From CAYRFF01 sp964436125 (GTDB lineage Bacteria > Bacteroidota > Bacteroidia > Chitinophagales > Saprospiraceae), in NCBI GenBank assembly GCA_964436125.1, contig CAYTBT010000021.1, positions 1-52,912 of the forward strand: DNA of 52,912 bases, read 5' to 3'. Position 1 is the stretch's first letter. Each line of letters begins with the position of its first letter. The translations under genes and the position numbers were made by a program. The notes beneath the pieces are model-generated. The model saw only the letters and a list, made by a program, of their open reading frames with translations, did not search any database and was not told the origin of the DNA. Shown here one piece after another: positions 7,017 through 14,975 of the stretch.

Positions 7017-8192
7017 TTATTTCATCGCAATACCTTGCGGTAAAGCATTTCTATTCACAAGGAGAGCGATAGTCTTGTATTTTACATACGCCTTAGTAAC
7101 ATAGAGATAACCATTATAATCATTGTGTGTGCCCCAGGAATTCTTGACGATATAATATTCTTTACCGTTTTGATCCTTGGCCATTCCGATGATATGCATA
7201 CCGTGATCATCCGTAGTCTTATAATTATCAAATGCAATCTGTCGCATTTCCGGAGTAATTTCGCGTTCATCATGCGGCTTGCTGAACATGTGTTTACGTT
7301 CGCTAGGTGTCATCTGATAGTAGGTAAGCTCCGGCACATAGGCTATTCCATTTTTCCAGCTGAAATATCTTTCACTGACATCAGTAGCCCAGCCTACTGA
7401 ATAGCCATTTTGTAGAGCATTGTCAATAATGCTGATGAGGTCGTTCATCTTTACATTATAAATATAGTCAAAGCTCCAGTTGTCCGGTACAGGTAGAAAG
7501 ACATTGGTGTAAAGTGCTTGATCGGGAATATTGCCTACCTCGATATAATTATCGGGATTAAGGCCTACAACCTCCTTGGCAAATGATTGTGGCGTATAAG
7601 TTTTGCCTTTGTAGGTAAATTCCTCCGGAACCTTGCCTAGATAAGCATCGAGTACAGCATCAAATGCCTTTACCCAGTTCTCTGTGAGTTTCCCGTTCTT
7701 ATTCTTAATGATTCCATCGATAAATCCTTTTAATGCAGCTTGCATTTCCCCGAATCTATTGATTGTAGTCCCGTAATTCAAGCCGTCATAAACACTCTGC
7801 GGAACTGCACCGTACTTTTCCAGCATATTTATCACGTCGTGTAACTCGCCTCCATCACCATATTTCATGTGACCGTGAAGACGGACATAATTTTTTGCCT
7901 TCTCAAGATATACGCAACGCGCCGTGTAAACTTCCGATAAATCAACCGGTGCGAGACCGGCACGCAACATTTCTGACTCGAGAAATGAGTTTCCGGAGTA
8001 ACTCCAGCATGTACCGCTCCGACCTTGGTTCTTGACGCTCGTGGATTCTACGTTAATGACTGTTGTAAAGTGGAAGCCCTCTTTTGAATTGGCACTGTGA
8101 TTCTCCTCCAGTGATTTAATGAGATCCACCTGGCCTGAGACATTAAAAGCCAAGAAAATACTCAGTATAAATAAGCTAATTTTGTTAACCAT
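7017..8192 (-). CDS. Exported C1B cysteine peptidase (bleomycin hydrolase/PepC family)
   Basis: 391 residues from ATG 8192. Upstream codons are open but add a 62-residue non-conserved extension before an evident signal peptide (about 1-20, VSG-Q), so I prefer this start. The papain-fold active site is complete: NQGRSGTCWSYS with Cys62, DDHGMHIIG with the histidine, and VKNSWG with the asparagine. The family consists of aminopeptidases, usually cytosolic hexamers of about 450 residues; Bacteroidota often have exported, somewhat shorter members like this one. The likely role is trimming of peptides in the periplasm. It is divergent from the nucleoside hydrolase. Confidence 0.88.
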   Translation of the reverse strand: MVNKISLFILSIFLAFNVSGQVDLIKSLEENHSANSKEGFHFTTVINVESTSVKNQGRSGTCWSYSGNSFLESEMLRAGLAPVDLSEVYTARCVYLEKAKNYVRLHGHMKYGDGGELHDVINMLEKYGAVPQSVYDGLNYGTTINRFGEMQAALKGFIDGIIKNKNGKLTENWVKAFDAVLDAYLGKVPEEFTYKGKTYTPQSFAKEVVGLNPDNYIEVGNIPDQALYTNVFLPVPDNWSFDYIYNVKMNDLISIIDNALQNGYSVGWATDVSERYFSWKNGIAYVPELTYYQMTPSERKHMFSKPHDEREITPEMRQIAFDNYKTTDDHGMHIIGMAKDQNGKEYYIVKNSWGTHNDYNGYLYVTKAYVKYKTIALLVNRNALPQGIAMK

Positions 8193-8598
8193 AGATTTAT
8201 TTTTATTGATATGTGACTTTATAGGAAAAATTGCAATCGGTTTCCGGTAGGCTATTTCAGCTGAAGAGTGTACAGTTCTATCTATATTCCCGTATTTTTC
8301 CCATTCTGGCTGCATCTTAGATTGCAAGTTGCTTTCTAGTTGAAACACTGCTGAATGCGCACTTTTTAGCTTTCGCAAATAGCTTTCCTTGCTCCAATCT
8401 TTCCTGATTGAATTAATTGAACACTAAGATAAAAAACCCCTCCTTTTAAGCCAATTATCGCCAAATTAATCACAAAAATATCCCTGCTCCCGGCCTTGCC
8501 TGGTACGATTGTGAAGATAATCGGCCGTTGCTCAGAAACTTTGGCTTATAGATGTTGTTGCGCGTAAAAGGTCAGCTATCGTGAAACAACTGAAGATT
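8193..8598. other. Divergent intergenic region
   Basis: No gene seen apart from unlikely N-terminal extensions of the two flanking genes. It holds one AGCTTTCGCAAAT word at 8368. I see no clear TAnnTTTG element for either gene. Confidence 0.5.
8368..8379 (+). repeat. AGCTTnCGCAAA word (T variant), intergenic
   Basis: AGCTTTCGCAAA followed by T, in the gap between the C1B peptidase and the nucleoside hydrolase. Confidence 0.8.
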
Positions 8599-9636
8599 AT
8601 GAGAAACGAGAAACATCTGCGGCAGGTAATTATTCCGGTACTTATCGGTATAATATTTTTAGGACTTGGATTGCAATCTTGTAAGAATAGAAAAACAGAA
8701 GTACAGGGTAAACTCATCATATTTGACTCGGATATCGGGCCTTCTTGTGATGATGTTGCTGCATTGACAATGCTCCACGCGCTTGAAGATGCAGGAGAAG
8801 TGAAAATATTGGCTACCGTAGCCGACAATAAATATCCCGGTGTAGCAAGTGTACTCGATGTTATAAACACCTACTGGGGAAGACCGGATATTCCGATAGG
8901 TATTCCCAAGAGTGGCGCTCCATCACTACGCGATGAATTCCATTGGACAGACAGCCTCATGCAATCATATCCACATGACCTCCGGAATAATGATGATGTT
9001 CCCGGATCTGTAGAGATTTACCGGCAAGTGTTATCTGCACAAGAGGATAGCAGCCTTACGATTGTATCCGTCGGCTTCCTGAATAACCTCGCCAAGCTCC
9101 TGCAATCAGAACCGGATGAATATTCGCGCTTAAATGGTCGCGACCTCGTAATGAAAAAAGTCGATAAGCTCGTATGTATGGGAGGTGAATTCCCGAGTGG
9201 AAAGGAGTTTAATATGTACAAAGATGCGCAAGCAGCGCAGAAAGTAGCAGAACAATGGCCTACACGTATCATATTTACGGGATTTGAGATAGGAAAGCAA
9301 ATTTTTACCGGATTGCCGCTGCTGAAACAAGGGGAAAAAGGGAAGAATCCTTTAAGAGATGCTTATGCTATAGTTATGGATAAGACGGACGGAGATTCAC
9401 TCGGCAGAAGAAGTTGGGATCAATCGGCTATACTTATCGCAGCCAAAGGAGTAAAACCTTATTTTAATAGTGTAAATGGAAAGATTCAAGTCCATACAGA
9501 TGGAAGCAATGACTGGTCAAGCAGTGGGTACGGACATTCCTACGTGAAATTTGCTATGCCACCGGATTCAATAGCAGAAATTATAAACCAGTTAATGCTT
9601 GAAACCCCGGCCGGCCTCTCAACTCAGGAAAAATAA
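8599..9636 (+). CDS. Lipoprotein nucleoside hydrolase (IunH-like)
   Basis: 345 residues from ATG 8599; a GTG at 8581 is a possible longer start. A lipobox (LQSC, Cys28) predicts a lipid-anchored envelope enzyme. The metal site of inosine-uridine nucleoside hydrolases, usually DTDPGxDD, appears in variant form as DSDIGPSCDD. The distal aspartate lies in RSWDQSAIL. TGFEIGKQI matches the conserved GxEV/I segment. Members split nucleosides into base and ribose. The variant motif is common in a lipoprotein subgroup whose true substrate is less clear, so it may act on another N-ribosyl compound. It converges on queA with a 44-base gap. Confidence 0.85.
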   Translation: MRNEKHLRQVIIPVLIGIIFLGLGLQSCKNRKTEVQGKLIIFDSDIGPSCDDVAALTMLHALEDAGEVKILATVADNKYPGVASVLDVINTYWGRPDIPIGIPKSGAPSLRDEFHWTDSLMQSYPHDLRNNDDVPGSVEIYRQVLSAQEDSSLTIVSVGFLNNLAKLLQSEPDEYSRLNGRDLVMKKVDKLVCMGGEFPSGKEFNMYKDAQAAQKVAEQWPTRIIFTGFEIGKQIFTGLPLLKQGEKGKNPLRDAYAIVMDKTDGDSLGRRSWDQSAILIAAKGVKPYFNSVNGKIQVHTDGSNDWSSSGYGHSYVKFAMPPDSIAEIINQLMLETPAGLSTQEK

Positions 9637-9680
9637 TTTACGAGAAGTTATATTCTACCTTTTCCCTCAATAATTGCGCC

Positions 9681-10952
9681 TTATTGCTTCCACAATAAAC
9701 TACCATCACCATAGCTTAGAAATCGGAATTCGTGCTCAAGTGCATAATCGTAAATTTCTTTCCAATCCTCGCCCACAAGCGCCGCAATCATCAGAAGTAA
9801 AGTGGATGCCGGTTGGTGAAAATTGGTGATAAGACCATCGATAAGTTTAAATTCATAAGTCGGAGCAATAATAAGCCTGGTGCGCGTGATAAATTTATCG
9901 ATATTCTGTTGATGGAAATAATCCATAAGCGCATTTATGGCCTCCTCCGGAGCGTAATCATCCGATCGTTCATAAGGATACCATTGAGATACTGCAATGG
10001 CTTGACTTTTATCCCATTCACCGCGGAGGAGCTGAACGCCTATCCAGTACAGGCTTTCGATCGTTCTAGCTGAAGTTGTACCAATGCTTATTTTTTTCTG
10101 ACCACTACGCAATTGCTCTGCGATGCGATGGAGAAGATGTAGTGAAAACTCAATCCATTCCGCATGCATCTGATGGCCGGACATTGTCTCGGATTTGACA
10201 GGCATAAATGTTCCGGCTCCTACATGAAGCGTCAGGCGTTCCCTTTTAATATCGTGCTCCTCCAGATCTTTCAGCACATAATCGGTGAAATGGAGTGCTG
10301 CGGTAGGTGCGGCCACACTGCCTTCCCTTCTTGCAAATATCGTCTGATACCGCTCTTCATCGGAGGCTTCCGCCTTCCGTTTTAAATAGGGCGGGATAGG
10401 AATATTCCCCGCGTGCTCAAGGAATTCTGAGAAACTCAGATGTTCTCCGGAAGTAGTTTTCCATCGGAAATAAATGAGAAAAGCATTCCCGTCACGAGCG
10501 ATCTTTTCGGCACTAGCCTTAATCATATCTTGCACTCCATCTGCTGTTGTAAATCGGGCCTCCATTGTAATCGGATTATCGTCCTTCCATTTTGCCGCTC
10601 CACGTAATAGACATTTCCAGTAAATCTCATCCTCCTGCGCCATTGCAGTGGTAATGTCTGTATAGCGTTTACCCGGCTCAAGGCAGAAAACTTCTATGTG
10701 GCCGCCCGTCGATTTGTAAAAATGAAGTCGTGCATGGACAACCTTGGCTTGATTGAAAAACAACAAACTTCCGGCGGGAATATGCTCCGCGATATTGCGA
10801 TATATGTCCTCTTCAATCTCTCCGGACTTATAGATAAGGAGCTTGGATCTATCTCTTTCTTCTAGTGGATAACGAGCTATGCGTTCATCGGGGAGCGCAT
10901 ATTGATAATCATCGATATGGATTTCAGATGGGTGTTTTATGGATCTCGACAT
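9681..10952 (-). CDS. queA: S-adenosylmethionine:tRNA ribosyltransferase-isomerase (QueA-like)
   Basis: 423 residues from ATG 10952 (a TTG three codons earlier is possible). QueA transfers and isomerises the ribosyl group of SAM onto 7-aminomethyl-7-deazaguanine in tRNA, giving epoxyqueuosine. Typical blocks are present: DERIARYPLEERDRSKLLIY near the N-terminus, RREGSVAAPTAALHFT, LHVGAGTFMPVKSE, IGTTSARTIESLYW and LITNFHQPASTLLLMIAALV. It is longer than the usual 340-360 residues, as in a long form found in Bacteroidota, which often carry two paralogs; the exact role of the long form is therefore less certain. A possible -7 element lies at 10992-10985. Confidence 0.88.
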   Translation of the reverse strand: MSRSIKHPSEIHIDDYQYALPDERIARYPLEERDRSKLLIYKSGEIEEDIYRNIAEHIPAGSLLFFNQAKVVHARLHFYKSTGGHIEVFCLEPGKRYTDITTAMAQEDEIYWKCLLRGAAKWKDDNPITMEARFTTADGVQDMIKASAEKIARDGNAFLIYFRWKTTSGEHLSFSEFLEHAGNIPIPPYLKRKAEASDEERYQTIFARREGSVAAPTAALHFTDYVLKDLEEHDIKRERLTLHVGAGTFMPVKSETMSGHQMHAEWIEFSLHLLHRIAEQLRSGQKKISIGTTSARTIESLYWIGVQLLRGEWDKSQAIAVSQWYPYERSDDYAPEEAINALMDYFHQQNIDKFITRTRLIIAPTYEFKLIDGLITNFHQPASTLLLMIAALVGEDWKEIYDYALEHEFRFLSYGDGSLLWKQ

Positions 10953-10984
10953 ATTGTGCAATAGATTTTGACCGGATTAAGGGA

Positions 10985-10992
10985 CAAATTTA
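10985..10992 (-). promoter_or_regulatory. Possible -7 element of queA
   Basis: CAAATTTA on the plus strand reads TAAATTTG on the minus strand, matching TAnnTTTG, 33 bases before the queA ATG. No good -33 partner was found. Confidence 0.35.
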
Positions 10993-11148
10993 CATATTTA
11001 TCCCTCTCGAGTCATTTTATGGTAGGATTTTCCCTCATTTACGGAGAAATCATGTTGCTGCATTGTCATATTTTCCCGGGTTTACCCCTTAGCGATGGAC
11101 TTGAAAAGATTTCCGGGCATTTCTGTACATAAAACGCTATAAATAAGC

Positions 11149-11156
11149 TATATTTG
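11149..11156 (+). promoter_or_regulatory. -7 element of the prpBCD operon
   Basis: TATATTTG matches TAnnTTTG exactly. The -33 side is weak (TTCTG at 11121-11125, about 23 bases upstream). It predicts a leader of roughly 110 bases before prpB. Confidence 0.5.
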
Positions 11157-11162
11157 CAAGCC

Positions 11163-11223
11163 GCAAGGACGGCCTTGCATTGTAATAATCCCTTAGAAAA
11201 GAAGGTGAAAACACCTCCTAAGG
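11163..11223 (+). promoter_or_regulatory. Structured prpB leader with two hairpins
   Basis: Hairpin 1: GCAAGG (11163-11168), loop ACGG, CCTTGC (11173-11178), perfect. Hairpin 2: outer stem CCTTAG (11191-11196) with CTAAGG (11218-11223), and inner stem AGGTG (11203-11207) with CACCT (11212-11216) closed by an AAAA loop, separated by an asymmetric bulge. Both fall inside the predicted 5' UTR. No T-tract follows, so neither is a terminator. I recognise no known riboswitch class. Confidence 0.5.
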
Positions 11224-11275
11224 CAGGGGAAAGATTGACACAGAGGACAGAGTTAAATTACAAGAAAGAAGAAAA

Positions 11276-12181
11276 ATGGAAAATACAAATTTACCGACTT
11301 CCGCAGGATTGCGATTCCGCAAGGCAATGGAAGCAGAGAAACCACTTCAGGTCGTGGGAACCATCAATGCCAATCATGCATTACTTGCAGAGCAAGCCGG
11401 CTTTAATGCAATTTACCTGTCCGGCGGCGGTGTGGCGGCCGGTTCACTCGGCATTCCCGATCTCGGCATTACCAATCTCGAGGATGTTCTCATCGATCTC
11501 CGCCGTATCACCAATGTCACGGACCTTCCCATTATGGTTGATGTGGACACGGGATTCGGACCGTCTGCTTTTAACATTGCGCGCACGGTGAAGTCTCTGA
11601 TAAAAGCCGGGGCAGCGGCCTTGCATATCGAGGATCAGGTAGGCGCTAAGCGTTGTGGCCATCGACCCAATAAGGAGATCGTCTCCAAGGAAGAGATGGT
11701 TGACCGCCTGAAATCTGCAGTCGATGCCCGCACGGATGAGAATTTTGTGATAGGTGCCAGAACAGATGCATTTGCGGTTGAAGGCTTCGAGAAGACTTTG
11801 GAGCGTGCAGTAGCTTACGCAAATGTGGGCGCAGACTTTATATTTGCGGAAGCTGTACCTGACTTATCTTACTACAGAAAATTTGTGGAAGCTACAGGAA
11901 TCCCCGTACTCGCCAATATCACCGAGTTTGGCAAAATAGAGATGTACACCGTGGAACAGTTGAGAGAAGCAGGCGTGGGTATCGCTTTATATCCGCTATC
12001 GGCATTCCGCGCAGCCAATAAAGCGGCCTTGAATGTGTACACACATCTCCGCAAAGAAGGGACACAGAAGAATGTACTCGATACTATGCAGACGAGAAAA
12101 GAACTCTACGAGAGCATCGGCTACTATGAGTATGAAGAAAAATTGGATAATTTATTTAAACAGAAGAAAAATGGCAGATAA
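11276..12181 (+). CDS. prpB: 2-methylisocitrate lyase
   Basis: 301 residues. PrpB splits 2-methylisocitrate into pyruvate and succinate, the last step of the methylcitrate cycle that removes propionyl-CoA. It belongs to the isocitrate lyase/PEP mutase barrel family: LSGGGVAAGSLGIPDLG, the metal-binding MVDVDTGFG, the catalytic loop KRCGH (KKCGH or KRCGH in the family), and IGARTDAFAVEG. The length matches the family (about 290-300). It is the first gene of prpBCD; its last 11 bases overlap prpC. Two AGCTTnCGCAAA words in inverted orientation lie inside it. Confidence 0.94.
   Translation: MENTNLPTSAGLRFRKAMEAEKPLQVVGTINANHALLAEQAGFNAIYLSGGGVAAGSLGIPDLGITNLEDVLIDLRRITNVTDLPIMVDVDTGFGPSAFNIARTVKSLIKAGAAALHIEDQVGAKRCGHRPNKEIVSKEEMVDRLKSAVDARTDENFVIGARTDAFAVEGFEKTLERAVAYANVGADFIFAEAVPDLSYYRKFVEATGIPVLANITEFGKIEMYTVEQLREAGVGIALYPLSAFRAANKAALNVYTHLRKEGTQKNVLDTMQTRKELYESIGYYEYEEKLDNLFKQKKNGR
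11812..11823 (+). repeat. AGCTTnCGCAAA word (A variant) in prpB
   Basis: AGCTTACGCAAA followed by TG. The codons are GTA GCT TAC GCA AAT, a different frame from the copy in selU. It forms an inverted pair with the word at 11843. Confidence 0.8.
11843..11854 (-). repeat. AGCTTnCGCAAA word (C variant) in prpB, inverted
   Basis: The plus strand reads TTTGCGGAAGCT (codons TTT GCG GAA GCT, F-A-E-A); the minus strand reads AGCTTCCGCAAA followed by T. Nineteen bases separate it from the plus-strand copy at 11812-11823. Confidence 0.85.
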
Positions 12182-13319
12182 ACAGAAGAAATTTAAACCT
12201 AAGAAGAGCGTGGCATTATCCGGTGTCGCAGCCGGGAATACCGCATTGTGTACCGTAGGGAAGAGTGGGAATGATTTACATTACAGAGGTTATGACATAT
12301 ATGACCTGGCAGCCCATGCAGAATTTGAAGGAGTTGCTTATCTCTTGATTCATGGAAGCTTGCCTACCCAGGCCCAACTCAAGGCATATAAAAGCAAATT
12401 GAAATCACTGCATGGTCTTCCACAACTGTTGAAAGATGCCTTAAAGAATATTCCGGCTGCCGCACACCCTATGGATGTATTGCGTACCTCTGTATCTGTA
12501 TTGGGGACATTACTTCCGGAAAATGATGACCACCAGATTGCCGAGGCAAGAGATATCGCTGATAAATTACTCGCTTCATTTGGTTCTGCACTCCTTTATT
12601 GGTATCACTACACACACAATGGAAAAGAAATTGAAGTTGAAACGGACGACGATACTATCGGAGGGCATTTCCTCCACCTTCTGCACGGCGAGAAGCCCTC
12701 AGAAAGCTGGGTGAAAGCGATGCAGACATCATTGATTCTTTATGCTGAACACGAATTTAATGCATCGACCTTTACAAGCCGTGTCATTGCAGGAACCGGC
12801 TCTGATATGTATTCTGCGATAACTGGTGCCATAGGTGCATTGCGTGGACCTAAACACGGTGGCGCCAATGAAGTCGCCTTCAGCATCCAGAGCCGATACA
12901 ATTCAGCAGATGAAGCAGAGAAAGATATTAAAGAACGCCTTGCCAGGAAAGAAATCATCATCGGTTTCGGCCATCCGGTTTATACGATTTCCGATCCGCG
13001 CAATGAAATCATCAAAGGCATCGCCAGAGAACTTTCCAAGGAGGCCGGCGACACTTTGCTTTACGATGTTGCAGAAAGGCTGGAGACAGTTATGTGGGAT
13101 GAGAAAAAGATGTTCCCCAATCTCGATTGGTTTTCTGCAGTTGCTTACCATCAGATGGGAGTGCCTACCTTGATGTTTACACCACTCTTTGTCGTATCGC
13201 GTTGCACAGGATGGAGTGCACACGTCATCGAACAAAGACAAGATGGAAAAATTATCCGCCCAAGTGCCAATTATACAGGCCCTGAGGATAAGGAATTCAT
13301 CCCGATTGAGAAAAGATAA
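12171..13319 (+). CDS. prpC: 2-methylcitrate synthase
   Basis: 382 residues from ATG 12171; upstream in-frame codons lie inside prpB and are unlikely to be used. PrpC condenses propionyl-CoA with oxaloacetate. It is a citrate-synthase fold protein of the short, bacterial type. The active-site histidines lie in RGPKHGGANEVAF and IGFGHPVYTISDPR; YRGYDIYDLAAHAEFEGVAYLL is the typical N-terminal block, and the C-terminus carries SAHVIEQRQDGKIIRPSANY, as in methylcitrate/citrate synthases. Context between prpB and prpD decides for methylcitrate synthase. It overlaps prpB by 11 bases and is followed by prpD after 22. Confidence 0.93.
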   Translation: MADKQKKFKPKKSVALSGVAAGNTALCTVGKSGNDLHYRGYDIYDLAAHAEFEGVAYLLIHGSLPTQAQLKAYKSKLKSLHGLPQLLKDALKNIPAAAHPMDVLRTSVSVLGTLLPENDDHQIAEARDIADKLLASFGSALLYWYHYTHNGKEIEVETDDDTIGGHFLHLLHGEKPSESWVKAMQTSLILYAEHEFNASTFTSRVIAGTGSDMYSAITGAIGALRGPKHGGANEVAFSIQSRYNSADEAEKDIKERLARKEIIIGFGHPVYTISDPRNEIIKGIARELSKEAGDTLLYDVAERLETVMWDEKKMFPNLDWFSAVAYHQMGVPTLMFTPLFVVSRCTGWSAHVIEQRQDGKIIRPSANYTGPEDKEFIPIEKR

Positions 13320-13341
13320 TTAATACCTAAAAAAAGATTTT

Positions 13342-14793
13342 ATGTCATCACATATTTCCAATGAAAGACCACAACCCGATAAAGTGCTTGTGGATATAGC
13401 AGATTATGTTTTAAATTATGAGATTGAAAATGATCTCGCATGGAAAACAGCGCATTATTGCTTTCTCGATACCATAGGTTGTGGACTGGAAGCTTTAACT
13501 TATCCGGCTTGTACCAAGATGCTGGGGCCTATTGTCCCCGGGACTTATGTGCCCAATGGTGCCAAAGTCCCCGGTACGCCTTATCAACTCGATCCTGTAC
13601 AAGCGGCATTTAATATCGGTGCGATAATCCGATGGCTTGACTTCAATGATACATGGCTTGCGGCAGAATGGGGACATCCTTCCGATAATCTCGGTGGAAT
13701 ACTTGCGACCGCGGACTGGCTATCCAGGACGCGCATTGCAGAAGGGAAAGAACCATTGAAAATGAAACAAGTGCTGGAAGGGATGATTATGGCACATGAA
13801 ATTCAAGGTGTCATGGCGCTGGAAAATTCCTTCAATGCCGTAGGACTTGATCATGTTATTCTCGTTAAGCTTGCTTCAACGGCAGTTGTAGGGAAGTTGA
13901 TAGGCTTGAGCAGAGAAGAATTGATTAATGCCTTGTCCCATGTATTTGTCGATGGGCAGGCATTGCGTACTTATCGCCATGCACCCAATACCGGTAGCCG
14001 GAAATCCTGGGCTGCAGGTGACGCTACTTCAAGAGCCGTGCGACTTGCACTTATCGCAAAGACCGGTGAAATGGGCTATCCTTCTGTATTGACCGCCGAT
14101 ACCTGGGGCTTTTATGATGTCTCCTTTAATGGCGATGAATTTAGCTTCCAACGCGATTATGGCTCTTATGTGATGGAAAATATCTTGTTTAAAATCTCAT
14201 TTCCTGCAGAGTTCCACGCACAGACAGCAGCAGAAGCAGCAATGACATTGCACGATAAGCTGAATGAAATGGGCAGAAGTACGGATGATATTGCCAAGAT
14301 TACCGTGCGCACGCACGAGGCCGCTATACGGATTATTGATAAACAAGGACCGCTGGATAATCCTGCAGATAGAGATCATTGTATTCAGTACATGATTGCA
14401 GTTCCTTTAATATTCGGTCGGTTGACTGCAGCAGATTATGAAGATCAGGTGGCAGCCGATCCGCGTATAGATGCACTGCGTGCCAAAATGCAATGCGTGG
14501 AAGATCCACAATTTACTCGCGATTATCACGATCCTGAAAAACGCTCCATTGCCAATGGTCTTACCATTGAATTTACGGATGGTACTGTACTCGATGAAGT
14601 CCTTGTAGAATATCCCATCGGCCATAAACGCCGGAGAGAAGAAGGCTTCCCACAGCTCATAGAGAAATTTAAAGTGAATCTCGCAAGAATATTTTCTGAA
14701 AAGCAACAGAAAACCGTAATTGAGAATACCCTTGATTATGATAGACTTGCTCAACTTGACGTGAATGAACTTGTCGATATGCTGGTGATTTAG
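13342..14793 (+). CDS. prpD: 2-methylcitrate dehydratase
   Basis: 483 residues, full length for the MmgE/PrpD family. It dehydrates 2-methylcitrate to 2-methyl-cis-aconitate; a cellular aconitase would then hydrate it. Conserved blocks include DTIGCGLEAL, the long RWLDFNDTWLAAEWGHPSDN stretch with catalytic-region D and H, KSWAAGDATSRAVRLAL, FPAEFHAQTAAEAA and YMIAVPLIFGRL. It is the last gene of prpBCD; a strong terminator follows at 14829. No prpE, prpF, acnD or prpR lies in the window, so propionate activation and control are encoded elsewhere or differently. Confidence 0.94.
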   Translation: MSSHISNERPQPDKVLVDIADYVLNYEIENDLAWKTAHYCFLDTIGCGLEALTYPACTKMLGPIVPGTYVPNGAKVPGTPYQLDPVQAAFNIGAIIRWLDFNDTWLAAEWGHPSDNLGGILATADWLSRTRIAEGKEPLKMKQVLEGMIMAHEIQGVMALENSFNAVGLDHVILVKLASTAVVGKLIGLSREELINALSHVFVDGQALRTYRHAPNTGSRKSWAAGDATSRAVRLALIAKTGEMGYPSVLTADTWGFYDVSFNGDEFSFQRDYGSYVMENILFKISFPAEFHAQTAAEAAMTLHDKLNEMGRSTDDIAKITVRTHEAAIRIIDKQGPLDNPADRDHCIQYMIAVPLIFGRLTAADYEDQVAADPRIDALRAKMQCVEDPQFTRDYHDPEKRSIANGLTIEFTDGTVLDEVLVEYPIGHKRRREEGFPQLIEKFKVNLARIFSEKQQKTVIENTLDYDRLAQLDVNELVDMLVI

Positions 14794-14828
14794 ATTTATT
14801 TCTGACTTATTCAAGAATAGGAAGAATG

Positions 14829-14862
14829 TAGGCATACAACACCTTGTGTGCCTATTTTTTTT
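14829..14862 (+). terminator. Rho-independent terminator of prpBCD
   Basis: TAGGCATACAA (14829-14839), loop CACC, TTGTGTGCCTA (14844-14854), an 11-bp stem with one G-U pair, followed by eight T residues (14855-14862). Confidence 0.92.
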
Positions 14863-14904
14863 GTGCTGAAGTATTCTTTTTGACCGGATGAAGAAAACAT
14901 TTGT

Positions 14905-14935
14905 TTTGTCCAACGCTGAAAATAATATACATTTG
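14905..14935 (+). promoter_or_regulatory. Strong Bacteroidota promoter of the APC permease
   Basis: TTTG (14905-14908), 19 bases, TACATTTG (14928-14935): both elements match the consensus. The ATG follows 40 bases later. This is the best promoter match in the window. Confidence 0.75.
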
Positions 14936-14975
14936 GGAGGATATTTTTCTTCGACAGCATAAATAGATTAGACAA

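Noticed and set aside
8193..8378. 62-residue N-terminal extension of the C1B peptidase
   Set aside because: It precedes a normal signal peptide and shows no conservation that I can recognise; ATG 8192 is the better start.
11154..11591. Plus-strand frame of 145 codons overlapping prpB
   Set aside because: It runs through the prpB leader and 5' part in another frame and reads like a shadow of prpB.
12033..12170. Upstream extension of prpC
   Set aside because: It is inside prpB; the ATG at 12171 starts just before the conserved citrate-synthase-like region.
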